A stretch of 64,000 bases of DNA, taken from Tritrichomonas musculus. Taxonomy: Eukaryota > Parabasalia > Tritrichomonadida > Tritrichomonadidae. The position numbers and the translations under genes were made by a program. The stretch lies in assembly GCA_039105265.1 (NCBI GenBank), contig JAPFFF010000024.1:930001-994000 (forward strand), given 5' to 3'. Under the pieces are notes generated by a model. It did not search any database and was not told the origin of the DNA. It saw only the letters and a program-made list of their open reading frames with translations. Shown here piece after piece: positions 10,300 to 20,639 of this stretch. Within the stretch, counting starts at the first letter, position 1; the number at the start of each line of letters is the position of its first letter.

Positions 10300-13200
10300 A
10301 TGAAAAAGAGAGATTCTGACCATAGAGAAACTAGTGAAAACTCTGGTTCTGAGAATACCTCAATTTCAGCAAACAGTAAAACAGATGACGACACAAAAAC
10401 ATCTAATAGTGATTCAGCCAATAATAATTCGACAAATTCTAATAATGTTAGTTCAAAGGCATCGGCACAAACAAAAAACTCCTCTAATTACACCCCAATA
10501 ACTACAATCCTTGAAAATAATTCATCAGATTCTTCTCCTATTAACGATATTACTCAAAAAATCATTATTATTTATGGAATTGCAGCCCTGATACACAAAA
10601 TTCACGAAAAAAATTCTGTACACGTTAATATTATCCCTAGTTATATATACATTACCGATAAATTTACTCCTTATATTGATATCGATAAATTAAATTTAGA
10701 TTCAGAGGGACAAAATGCAGATAATTTCCTACTTTCACACAGCGAATTTAATAATTTATATCCTTCCGATTTCTTAGATGGCAACTTGATAATATCAGAT
10801 AATATAGAGCAAAGAAATAAACTTGATAGCTACATATTTGGCTGTATCTGCCTTTATATTATGACCAATACCCCTTTAGAAGACAAAACCGATACATTCG
10901 TTTTATTAGATAGCTTTGATGAAGAAATCATGCCAAAAGATCTCAAATCCTTCATAAATAATTGTTGTAATACCATACCAATGTGTCGTCCCTTTTTTGG
11001 GGACATTTTATACATAATAGACGACAATAAATTTCTCCGAAATTTCGAAGGATTTGATATTAATAAATTTAAAGAGTATCAAAAAACGGTTGTCGATGAA
11101 GTTTTCATAATAAACCAAGAATTTGACGTTACCAAAATACCGAATGTTAAACTTTTTCAAGCATCAGATTTTGATATAATTAGAAATATCGGTTCTGGCG
11201 GTTATGGTTCAGTTTACTTGGCCACATTAAAAAGTGACAAAACTACGACGGTTGCATACAAAAAGATTAAGAAATCAGATGAATTTGAAAACAAAAAACG
11301 TATTTTTAGAGAAATAGAAATTCTTGCCTATGCGAATCATTATGCTACTCAGACTCTTTTCGGTTATGTCGATGAAAAATCAGGTATCAATAGCGAAACT
11401 GCCATTATAACACTTTATGAAGAAAATGGCAGCTTGTTTGATGTTGTCTTTGAAAAGAAACCGCCTGAATTTGATTTCACTCAGAAATTCATTACAATGT
11501 ACGGAATTGCAGCCGCAATGTGCTATCTTCACAAGGAAGGAATTGCACATCGTGATCTCAAGCCACAGAATATTTTAATGAACAAAAACTTGGAGCCATT
11601 AGTGGCCGATTTCGGCTTATCCAAGAAGCAATTTTTCTTAAAAGATGAAAACAAAATGACCAATGAAAATTTTCTTCTTCAATCAACTCCTGGTGAAGGG
11701 ACACCTTCATACATGGCACCAGAGCAAATTAGAGATTTTAGTGGTATCAACTTTTCACTATTTGATGCAAAACCAGCTGATGTCTTTTCTTTCGCTATGG
11801 TGACTTATGTTCTTTTCGCTGGTAGATTGCCTTGGAGGAATGAACTAGATGCAAGAAATCAAGTAGCAAATGGAAATCGAGCTGATATTCCTGATAATTT
11901 TCCACCAGCAATTCGCCTTTTAATTGAAGCTTGTTGGCGTGATTCACCAAAAGTAAGACCAACCTTTGAAGTGATTCTTCGGATGATTGGACATCCGATC
12001 TTCATTGACAATCTTGGTGTAAAAATTGACATGAAAAGGTTCAAAGAATATCAAAGTAAAGTCCTTGATGATTCAATGTTTAGTGAAACAAAAGAAATTG
12101 ACAAAGATACAATTTCATTCAATGGAATTAAATTCCCTCAAATTCCAAAAGAAAAATTATTTACAGCAAACGATTTTAATGAAGTTAAACAAGAAGAACA
12201 ATTAAAGATGAATCCTATTTTTAATGTTCATAAAGTAGATAAGAATTCTCGTGTTTTCAATCGTATTGATATAAATGATGAATACTTGAATGATGACAGT
12301 ATTATTTCATTTTATAAAACGCATATTCAAGTTTTATTGAATGTTGATCATCCAACTATCAATCCTTTATATGGCGTAATTACAGCACCTTCAAAAACTT
12401 TCTTTACAGAAGATGCAAAAGATATTTATGACATTTTCCCACAAGGTAATTTAAAGCCGCCTTCATTAATCATGCCATTTTTACCTAAAGGAAGTCTTCT
12501 GACTAATCAAGCCAAATTGTCAATGACTCAAAAATTCATCATTTTATACGGAATTGCTGCTGGAATGTATTACTTGTATAAACAAGGAATGTCACATTTA
12601 AATCTAAAGCCTGAAAACATTCTGCTGAATGATGCTAATGAACCAATTATTAATATTGACATTACTTCAAGACCAAGAACTGAAAGAGAAAATTTGATTT
12701 TTTTCCTTCCTACTTTTTCATTCCCTTATGTATCGCCTGAAATATTGAATTTCCAAAAAGCACGAAGAGTAATAAATGAAGAAAAAGCTGATGTTTATTC
12801 TTTTGCAATGATTACTTACTTCATAATGTCAAGAATTCATCCTTGGGACTCAAGTCGTGGCTTTCAACCAATTCTAAGGAAATTATTAGAAAATGAACGA
12901 CCTGTAACTGATGGAATTATTCCTCCTCCTTTTGATAAATTGATCATTGATTGTTGGTCAACTAATCCAAATAAAAGACTATCATTTAAAGACATCCTAA
13001 ATAGAATCGGATCAGAAAGCTTCATTCGATCTATTGAACTCTTAGATTTAGAAGTATTTAAAGAGTATCAAAAGAAAGTTGTTGATGAATCTTTCATCTT
13101 TCCAATTCAAATTTATTCCATTCGTAAAAGGGAAGATTTTACTTGTGATGAACTCAATGAAAATGTAACTTTTGGAGAAGTTAATTTGTACATTGATAAA

Positions 13201-15549
13201 ACAAATGGTAAAAAAGTTGTATACAAAGCAATTCCTAATGATCACAATGAATTAATTGAAAAAGAAATTGAGCTTTTATCTTCATTGAATTTCCCTTCAC
13301 TTATTTCTTTATATGGCTTCATAAAACCTGAAGGTGATCAGAAAGAGTATGCAATTTTAACTCCGTATGCAACCGGAAGAGATCTTGAAGAAGTACTTTC
13401 AGATGAGAAAAAAACTTCTTTGAATTACACACAAAGATGTATCATTTTGTATGGAATTGCAATGGGAATGTTAAAACTTCATTCACATAATATTGCACAT
13501 CAAGATTTGAAGCCTAAAAATATTCTTTTAAATGATCAATTAGAACCTTGGATCACTGATTTTGCACTTTCTAGATTTGTTAATCCAAAACAATCAGGAC
13601 AATTTTATTACATGTCACCTGAAGCATCCAAGAGTAAAGAAAACTCAACATCATTGACAAATTATGATGAAAAGAAGTCTGATGTTTATTCATTTGGAAT
13701 GCTTGCTTATTATTTAATGACTTCATTTCAACCTTTCCAAGATACACGTAATTCGACTGATCTAATGAAGAGAATCGAAAAAGGTGAAAGACCAGAAATA
13801 CCTAATGAAATTCCAAAAAAAATGAAAAAATTAATCACTTCTTGTTGGAATTCTAATCCTTCATCCAGACCAACTTTTCTTAAAATTGTAGAAACAATTA
13901 GTGATCCTTCTTTTTATAGTACATTTAATTATAAATTCAACAAAAAAATGTTCTACAATTATCAAGTCAAGCTCGGAGAACCACAATTCATCAAGTTTCC
14001 TGAAGATAAAATTCAAAAATACCAACTAAGTGAAAGTACATCATCTAATGATATATTTAAATCATCACACATCTTTCCACCTGAAGTTATATTAACTAAT
14101 CTTGCAGACAAATTTAATCGTCCCGAATCACAGTATCGATTAGGATGCATGTACAGGGAAGGGAAACGAGTTGATAAAGATTTAAAAAAAGCTGTTGATT
14201 ACTTCAAAAAAGCGTCAGATCAAGGACATATTGATGCCACTATTGCCTATGCACATTGTCTTAAAAGAGGACATGGATGTAAGCACAATGAAGAAGAAGC
14301 TTTTAGATTGATTCAAGTTGCAATCGATAAAGGAAGTATCGATGCAATTGTCATTCTAGCAAGATGGTATTTAAATGGTTTTCCACGTCGATTTAGGAAA
14401 GCAATTGAACTATTGGAAAAGGCGAATGAAAGTGGACATCCAGACGCACCAGCATTGATTGGTTTATTAGCAGAAAAGAAAAGAACAAAGAAATACAAAA
14501 ATGAAGATATTATTGAATTATACAAGAAATCTTGTCAGCTTGGGTCTTACATTGGCATGTATCATATGGCTTGTCATTACTATACTGGAGATGGTATTGA
14601 CTGGAACATAAATGAAGCTATTCGTCTTTTTCTCTTAGCCACAAATAGTCAGAATTATAACCATTATCAATCATCTGCTGTCTTTTTATTAAGTATAATT
14701 TATGAGAAAAATAAAGAGTTTGAAAAAGCGTTTAAATTGGCTGAATTACATCGTGAGAAAGATAAATTCATTGGTTATTTGTTATCTTCTGATTTCCTCA
14801 AAAGAGGAGTTGGTGTAGCTAAAGATGAGGAATTATCCGACCACTACTTTAATATTGCTCGTGAGAAAAGATTCGTTTGTGATCAATTAAAAATGGCAAT
14901 TTTATATCAAAATTACAAATTCGACAAATCAAAAGAAAAAGAAAATAAAAACGAGTTCCTTAAATGGACAAATATTGCTGCTGAAAATGGTTCTTCTGTT
15001 GCCCAAGCAAACTTGTGTCGTCATTATTTGTTGGCTGTACGTGAAACAAAGTCCGAAAGTGAAAAAATTCAACTTTTGAAAAAAGCTGAAGTTTATGGAA
15101 AGAAAAGTGCCGATGCTGGAAACAAGCTCGGAATTTGGAATCTTTCGATTGTTTACAAGAAGTTAAAGCAATATAATAACGAATCTTTCTATTTGGAAAA
15201 GTGCGCCAGTCTCGGCTGGAAGAGAGCTCTTATCAAGTTGGGTTTGAATTATAAAAAATTGAACAAAAAATCAGAAGCTTTCGAATTGTTTAAACAGGCT
15301 TATGAGAAGGACTCAATACTCGGGAAGTTTCATTACGGAAGAGAACTGTTCCACGGAAAAATAGCGTCAAAGGACGTCGAGGGTGGCCTGCAGATGATGA
15401 AGGACGCGGCAGACGTCGGATGCAAGAGAGCTATCAAAAAGATGATCGATATATATAAAAATGGAGCCGAAGGAATCGAAATAGATGAAAAAGTTGCAAA
15501 ACGGTACAAAAATAAACTTATGTTTTTGCCAACTCATCAAAAACATTAA
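10300..15549 (+). CDS. Tandem kinase/pseudokinase (four modules) with Sel1 repeats, 1749 aa
   Basis: Residues 1-75 are Ser/Asn-rich and disordered. Four kinase-like modules follow, each closed by a similar linker (FKEYQKxVVDExFI). Module 1 (about 80-260) keeps only a degenerate C-lobe; HVNIIP replaces HRDLKP near 108. Module 2 (about 293-560) is canonical: GSGGYGSVY at 298, Lys321, HRDLKPQN with Asp419, DFG Asp437, APE at 473-475. Module 3 (about 640-905) has HLNLKPEN at 766 and DIT for DFG, so it is probably inactive. Module 4 (about 945-1210) has HQDLKPKN (Asp1069) and DFA, with no glycine loop. Residues 1275-1740 are Sel1-type helical repeats. The sequence style is TKL/Ser-Thr, probably cytosolic. 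One active kinase flanked by pseudokinases suggests allosteric control on a scaffold. The last ~450 bp is visibly GC-richer than the rest. Confidence 0.88.
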   Translation: MKKRDSDHRETSENSGSENTSISANSKTDDDTKTSNSDSANNNSTNSNNVSSKASAQTKNSSNYTPITTILENNSSDSSPINDITQKIIIIYGIAALIHKIHEKNSVHVNIIPSYIYITDKFTPYIDIDKLNLDSEGQNADNFLLSHSEFNNLYPSDFLDGNLIISDNIEQRNKLDSYIFGCICLYIMTNTPLEDKTDTFVLLDSFDEEIMPKDLKSFINNCCNTIPMCRPFFGDILYIIDDNKFLRNFEGFDINKFKEYQKTVVDEVFIINQEFDVTKIPNVKLFQASDFDIIRNIGSGGYGSVYLATLKSDKTTTVAYKKIKKSDEFENKKRIFREIEILAYANHYATQTLFGYVDEKSGINSETAIITLYEENGSLFDVVFEKKPPEFDFTQKFITMYGIAAAMCYLHKEGIAHRDLKPQNILMNKNLEPLVADFGLSKKQFFLKDENKMTNENFLLQSTPGEGTPSYMAPEQIRDFSGINFSLFDAKPADVFSFAMVTYVLFAGRLPWRNELDARNQVANGNRADIPDNFPPAIRLLIEACWRDSPKVRPTFEVILRMIGHPIFIDNLGVKIDMKRFKEYQSKVLDDSMFSETKEIDKDTISFNGIKFPQIPKEKLFTANDFNEVKQEEQLKMNPIFNVHKVDKNSRVFNRIDINDEYLNDDSIISFYKTHIQVLLNVDHPTINPLYGVITAPSKTFFTEDAKDIYDIFPQGNLKPPSLIMPFLPKGSLLTNQAKLSMTQKFIILYGIAAGMYYLYKQGMSHLNLKPENILLNDANEPIINIDITSRPRTERENLIFFLPTFSFPYVSPEILNFQKARRVINEEKADVYSFAMITYFIMSRIHPWDSSRGFQPILRKLLENERPVTDGIIPPPFDKLIIDCWSTNPNKRLSFKDILNRIGSESFIRSIELLDLEVFKEYQKKVVDESFIFPIQIYSIRKREDFTCDELNENVTFGEVNLYIDKTNGKKVVYKAIPNDHNELIEKEIELLSSLNFPSLISLYGFIKPEGDQKEYAILTPYATGRDLEEVLSDEKKTSLNYTQRCIILYGIAMGMLKLHSHNIAHQDLKPKNILLNDQLEPWITDFALSRFVNPKQSGQFYYMSPEASKSKENSTSLTNYDEKKSDVYSFGMLAYYLMTSFQPFQDTRNSTDLMKRIEKGERPEIPNEIPKKMKKLITSCWNSNPSSRPTFLKIVETISDPSFYSTFNYKFNKKMFYNYQVKLGEPQFIKFPEDKIQKYQLSESTSSNDIFKSSHIFPPEVILTNLADKFNRPESQYRLGCMYREGKRVDKDLKKAVDYFKKASDQGHIDATIAYAHCLKRGHGCKHNEEEAFRLIQVAIDKGSIDAIVILARWYLNGFPRRFRKAIELLEKANESGHPDAPALIGLLAEKKRTKKYKNEDIIELYKKSCQLGSYIGMYHMACHYYTGDGIDWNINEAIRLFLLATNSQNYNHYQSSAVFLLSIIYEKNKEFEKAFKLAELHREKDKFIGYLLSSDFLKRGVGVAKDEELSDHYFNIAREKRFVCDQLKMAILYQNYKFDKSKEKENKNEFLKWTNIAAENGSSVAQANLCRHYLLAVRETKSESEKIQLLKKAEVYGKKSADAGNKLGIWNLSIVYKKLKQYNNESFYLEKCASLGWKRALIKLGLNYKKLNKKSEAFELFKQAYEKDSILGKFHYGRELFHGKIASKDVEGGLQMMKDAADVGCKRAIKKMIDIYKNGAEGIEIDEKVAKRYKNKLMFLPTHQKH

Positions 15550-15997
15550 TTTTTATTGGTATTTTTTGGATTCAAACAAGACTTTTTTAATTAAAAGTAA
15601 CATTGTTTGCGATAATAATTTTTATATTTTCTAAAATATAAGCACAGATCTTCTTTTATTTAATTATTTATAAAACTTTTATTATTGTAATTTGTCCCAA
15701 CTTGACTACATAATTACAATCATATAATAAAAACAGAATTAATATATAAATTTTATTTTGTCTTAGAAATATATTCATCATCTCTGTATTTGAGTGAAGT
15801 GTGATATAAAAAAGTAGGACAATTTTATTTTTTCCTCTGAAATGTTTAAAATTCTTATATCTTAATGATCACTTGTTTATAATGATTTACATTCATTAAA
15901 CATCTAAATAATTTGACAAAGGTATTATATATAAATTTTAATTTATTCTGTTTTTTATTATTTGATTGTAAAATGAAGTATTTTGATATAAAATTTC
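15550..15997. other. AT-rich spacer between kinase genes
   Basis: No gene. A same-strand gap of ~450 bp holds the upstream region of the next kinase gene. Confidence 0.5.
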
Positions 15998-18900
15998 ATG
16001 ACTCTTATCAATAATTTAAAAATGAACTTTAAGAAGTTTCAAGATATTTCGTCAAATGGATCAATTCAAATAGCCAATATCTATCTCAAAGAAATTCTTG
16101 ATAAGTTTATTTTTTATATATATGCTGAAGGTGATCTCGGATCTCAATCAATACTTCAAGAAAAATGTAAAAATGAAATTATTGTAATTAACGCAATAAT
16201 AAATACAGAAAACAATTTTGATCCAACCAATTTCATGATCTGCTTTGATTACAATTTTATTGTAATTCAATCTACTCATATTTCTCAACTTTTCAATTTT
16301 TTACTTAGAAACAAAAGTGCTAAAATATATTGCACTTCAAAATACATTCAAAATTTATTCCAAAAAATCGCAGATAAGATTAGAATAATATTAAATTCCC
16401 CAAATGATGAAAATGAGTATGACTTATTTGAAAATGAAATAAATAATTTTTTCAGTAGATCAGGTATCACAATTTTACTATTAGATCAATTAAATTACTG
16501 GAAACCAATTTTTCAATGTATATTTGGTCTTTTAATTCAAAAAGCAAAACATAATTCAAAAATTGACAGAATCAAGAATTATCAGGAATTCTTTTTAAAC
16601 AAAAATCAAGAAGAATATTTTGAAGAAAAAGAATTGATTAAACTTCGTCAATTAGGAAGAGGTATGTCTGCCCATGTTTTACTCTGTTATTCAATTAGAA
16701 AAGAAAAAGTTTTTGCCGTTAAAATTTTGATTGATTCAAATGAAGACGAGAATAAAAAGTTATTTGAAAGAGAACGAAGAAATTACATGAATGTCCATCA
16801 TCCCTTATTTCCCAAATATTTTGGAACAACCCAAATCAAATCATATAAATATTGTTTAGTTATTGAATATTTAGAAGGAAAAACATTGAAGCAAATTGAT
16901 GTCAAAAAACTTCAAAAAGAAGACCAAATGAAGATGATTTTTGAAATGATGCTAATCTTTGAATATCTTCATTTCAATGAATATGTTTATCGCGATTTAA
17001 AGCCAGACAATTTGATCATAGATGAAAATAATTCAGTATATTTGATCGATCTAGGTCGATTGAGGAAAATCAAAGATGATGATTCAAACGACAAATGTAC
17101 AGAGTTATTTTCAAGTTATTTTGATCAAGAAATTGCATCCAAAAATCCACTTTCACAAGAACTAGATATTTCATCTCTTAAGAAAATTATAACAGAGTTT
17201 TTTTCTTATGATTTTGGAATAGCATGCTCAGAACAATTTAAAGAATCAAAATTATTAACAATTTCATCACTATTTGATTCTTTTTATACAAAATTCTTCC
17301 ATAAAATAAAAGGAATAAATGAATATTATTCTTTTTTATCTCTCAAAAACATTAGTTTACATAGTGTTTTATTTTTCCCTATATCATTTTTAATTGCAGA
17401 ATATCAAAACAGTGATGCTCAATTTGAACTTGGAAATTTTCTTGAATTTGGAGTTTGGATTTATTTAACTGAATACAAAGATATTTATATCATCAAAAGA
17501 AACAATTCTTTACCAAAAAATACACTTATTACAAATTTAATATTTATCAATCCTGATATAGACAAATCAATTTATTATTATTCTTTGTCAGCAAATCAAA
17601 ATAACATAAAAGCACAAATGACTCTTGGACACATTTATTTAGAGAAAAAATATTCTGACATCAATAAATCAATACATTATTTCAAACTTGCTGCCAGTCA
17701 AAACAATCGAGAAGCCCAATGCATTCTTGGAAAAATATATTATGGAGGCAAGTATATTTCAATTGATAATAGTATTGCTATTTATTATTTTCAACTTGCT
17801 GCAAATCAAAATCATAGAGAAGCTCAATATTTCCTAGGAATGATTTATAAACAAGAAGACAAACATTTTTTCGATATTAAAAAATCAATTCATTATTTCG
17901 AACTTTCTGCTGATCAAAACTTTTCAGAATCAATGTTGGAACTTGGTTTTATTTATATAGAAGGACGATATGTTTCTAGAGATATTAATAAAGCAATATA
18001 TTATTTAACATTATCTTCAAAACTAAACAATTCAAATGCATTAAATAATCTTGGGATTTTATATATAAATGGCTATTATGTAAAGAGAGATATCAAGAAA
18101 GCCCTATATTATTATTTTGAATCTGCAAAGCTAAATAATGAGCATGCACAAATAAATCTTGCTGGATTATATGGAGAAGGGAAATTTGTTGAATATGATA
18201 TTAATAAAACAATTTATTATTATGAACTTGCTGCAAATCAAAATAATAAAGATGCACAATTTAATCTTGGTGTAATTTATAGCAATGAGCAATATATCCC
18301 AAAAGACATTAACAAAGCAATTTATTATTTTGAACAGGCAGCAAAACAAAATGAACCTAAATCATTGTTTAATTTAGGCTATTTTTATTTTGAAGGAAAG
18401 CATATGGTACGAGATATTAAAAAAGGACTTTATTATTTTAAGCTGGCTGCTGATCAAAACTTGGAAAGAGCTCAATTTCAACTTGGTTTTATATATTCTT
18501 ATGGAATTAATGTTCCAAAGGATATTTATCTGGCTGTTAAATATTTAACGCTTTCTTCAAATCAAAATAATAGTGAATCTCAATTAGCTCTTGGAGAAAT
18601 ATACGAAACTGAAAATGATCTTCGTGATATTAATAAAGCACTTTATTATTATCAGCTTTCAGCTAACCAAAAAAATAGAAAAGCATTGTTTTCACTGGGA
18701 AAAATATATAATGAAGGCAAACTTGTTCCACGTGATATTAATAAAGCAATTCATTTTTATGAAATATCAGCAAAGCAATATTTTCCAAGTGCACTTGTAG
18801 CTCTTGGCTTTCTTTATGCTACAGGAAAACATGTCACATTTGATATTAATAAAGCTATTCACTATTATCAAGCTGCGGCTTACCAAAATAATTCAACAGC

Positions 18901-19675
18901 TCAATTTAATTTAGGACATATTTATTATCATGGTATTGGAGGCAAATTAGATAAAGAAAGAGGAATTAATTATTTCAAAATGTCTGCTAAAAATGGATAC
19001 ATTCAGGCTAATTTTATAGCTGGATTTATTTATCACGAAGGTAAATATGTTGGTAGAGATATTGAGCAAGCGATTCATTATTATAAAGAAGCATCATCTT
19101 TTAATTATCAGTATGCTAAAAATAATCTTGGCATTATTTACAGATATGGTTTTGGTGAAAAAGTTCAAAAAAATCTTTATTTAGCAATTGAATATTTAAA
19201 AGAAGCAGTGAATCAAAAAAATGACTATATTGCAATGTTTAATTTGGCTCATATTTATTTGTTTGAAGAATGCAATATTCAAAATAGCTTAGATAAATCA
19301 ATTGAATTACTTGTTAAATCATCAACTCAAGGATTTCATATTTCAAATCTCTTATTATCTGTTGCATTAACATTAAAATTTGGAAATGATATGAATCGCA
19401 TCATAAATGAAATAATCAAATATACTGACAAAGAAAGCAATCTTCCTTCAGAAATAAGTCAAATTATTTATCAATATAATGTGCATTTTATAGAATATTT
19501 AGTATTGAGTATTAAAAATGTAAAAAGAGTTTATTACTTATATAATGATTTATGCCATCCTTTTCTAGGTGACAATTTTCATGAACAAAAAAGAGTTGTT
19601 AAATCAAAAGAAATTAAAAAAATTCCAGAAATTTCAGATTTATTCTATGAAGGATTCGGCTTAAATCTTATATAA
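15998..19675 (+). CDS. Protein kinase with ~17 Sel1 repeats, 1225 aa
   Basis: The N-terminal ~200 residues form a domain shared with the genes at 30335 and 48428 (paralog-specific, function unknown). The kinase domain is about 210-400: GRGMSAHV at 220-227, Lys242 in FAVKIL, YRDLKPDN with Asp333, DLG with Asp351. No APE motif follows, and the C-lobe is shortened, so activity is uncertain. About 17 Sel1 repeats of 36-37 residues (A.xxLG.IY...G...RDI.KAI.YY) fill roughly 465-1120. The C-terminus KIPEISDLFYEGFG closely matches the paralog at 48428. Met9 (16022) aligns with the paralog's likely start and may be the true initiator. It probably acts as a scaffolded signalling kinase in the cytoplasm. 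Confidence 0.85.
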   Translation: MTLINNLKMNFKKFQDISSNGSIQIANIYLKEILDKFIFYIYAEGDLGSQSILQEKCKNEIIVINAIINTENNFDPTNFMICFDYNFIVIQSTHISQLFNFLLRNKSAKIYCTSKYIQNLFQKIADKIRIILNSPNDENEYDLFENEINNFFSRSGITILLLDQLNYWKPIFQCIFGLLIQKAKHNSKIDRIKNYQEFFLNKNQEEYFEEKELIKLRQLGRGMSAHVLLCYSIRKEKVFAVKILIDSNEDENKKLFERERRNYMNVHHPLFPKYFGTTQIKSYKYCLVIEYLEGKTLKQIDVKKLQKEDQMKMIFEMMLIFEYLHFNEYVYRDLKPDNLIIDENNSVYLIDLGRLRKIKDDDSNDKCTELFSSYFDQEIASKNPLSQELDISSLKKIITEFFSYDFGIACSEQFKESKLLTISSLFDSFYTKFFHKIKGINEYYSFLSLKNISLHSVLFFPISFLIAEYQNSDAQFELGNFLEFGVWIYLTEYKDIYIIKRNNSLPKNTLITNLIFINPDIDKSIYYYSLSANQNNIKAQMTLGHIYLEKKYSDINKSIHYFKLAASQNNREAQCILGKIYYGGKYISIDNSIAIYYFQLAANQNHREAQYFLGMIYKQEDKHFFDIKKSIHYFELSADQNFSESMLELGFIYIEGRYVSRDINKAIYYLTLSSKLNNSNALNNLGILYINGYYVKRDIKKALYYYFESAKLNNEHAQINLAGLYGEGKFVEYDINKTIYYYELAANQNNKDAQFNLGVIYSNEQYIPKDINKAIYYFEQAAKQNEPKSLFNLGYFYFEGKHMVRDIKKGLYYFKLAADQNLERAQFQLGFIYSYGINVPKDIYLAVKYLTLSSNQNNSESQLALGEIYETENDLRDINKALYYYQLSANQKNRKALFSLGKIYNEGKLVPRDINKAIHFYEISAKQYFPSALVALGFLYATGKHVTFDINKAIHYYQAAAYQNNSTAQFNLGHIYYHGIGGKLDKERGINYFKMSAKNGYIQANFIAGFIYHEGKYVGRDIEQAIHYYKEASSFNYQYAKNNLGIIYRYGFGEKVQKNLYLAIEYLKEAVNQKNDYIAMFNLAHIYLFEECNIQNSLDKSIELLVKSSTQGFHISNLLLSVALTLKFGNDMNRIINEIIKYTDKESNLPSEISQIIYQYNVHFIEYLVLSIKNVKRVYYLYNDLCHPFLGDNFHEQKRVVKSKEIKKIPEISDLFYEGFGLNLI

Positions 19676-19746
19676 TAATAATTCAAAGAATTAACAAAGT
19701 TTTCAAATGATTGTTCTTTGGCTCCATTCGAATTTTTTAGTATTTA

Positions 19747-20629
19747 AAATTAAATGATGTTGAATTGACATCATCATTGTGGATTTATGCAATTCATTCA
19801 AACAACGCTGAATTGATTCATCTTCTTGAAGAATATCATGTAAAACCTCCAAACAATAAATATGAAAAATGCTTTAAAGAATCAATCAAATGTCACCATA
19901 ATGAAATAAGCAATTATTTCATAGAGAATTATGATTTAAATCAAGATTTTCAACTTGATTTTAATCGGAATCTTCATCTGCAAAATGATTTTGATGATTA
20001 CAATTCATTTAGTTATCATTATCACAATTACGAATATTTTAAAATTGACATAAAACCTCAAAATCTATTTTATTATTCAGTTAAATATAACTATCTAGCA
20101 ATTGTAAAGCTTTTAATTAATAACAAGTACATTAAAATAACAGATGAAAATATAGTTTTTTTTATTTATTGAATTTGGTAAAGTTCAAAATAATCAATTT
20201 ATTTCATAAATTTTCTTTTTATTTCTTTTTAATATGAAGTATTTACATGTTGCCGCCGAAAAGGACAATCAAGAAATTTTGTCATTTCTTCTTTCTCAAG
20301 AAAATGTGATAATTCCTAGAGATTGTTTTAAAGATTGCACAAAGCTCAGCAAATTACGAATTCCTGGTAATGCTGTTTCAATTGAAGACAGTTCATTTGC
20401 TAATTGTGAATCACTTGAAGAAGTCTTTATTCCATTAACTGTGAATTATTTTGGTGATTATTGTTTTATTCGATGCAATTTTACAAGTAAAAAATTTAAA
20501 ATGGAAAGAGGAAGATTTGCCCAAAATAAGATCGGCTATAATGCTTTTAAAGATTGCAAATCATTGAAAAAAATTATCATTCCTCCCTTAATTAAATCAA
20601 TTGATTTTGAAGCTTTTGAAAACGAATGA
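19747..20629 (+). pseudogene. 5'-truncated DUF3447/ankyrin gene with BspA-like LRR tail
   Basis: The first piece (19747-20151) starts in mid-protein: LNDVELTSSLW aligns with NGEVELTSSTW in the DUF3447 protein at 36467, followed by the same AIHSxNAEL and CHHN motifs. Everything upstream of that is missing. An 82-nt AT-rich spacer (20152-20233) follows, at the same place as the spacers in the two split ankyrin loci. The second piece (20234-20629) is one ankyrin repeat (LHVAAEKDNQEILSFLLSQE) joined to LRR_5 repeats (FKDCTKLSKLRIP, FANCESLEEVFIP). The LRR run stops abruptly at 20629, against a relic on the other strand. It is a dead or dying gene, though the downstream piece begins with an ATG. 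Confidence 0.65.
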
Positions 20630-20639
20630 AAATTGGTTT

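Noticed and set aside
20536-20629. Minus-strand frame continuing across the LRR block
   Set aside because: This part is the antisense of clear LRR_5 repeats; only the portion left of about 20640 reads as Sel1-like relic.
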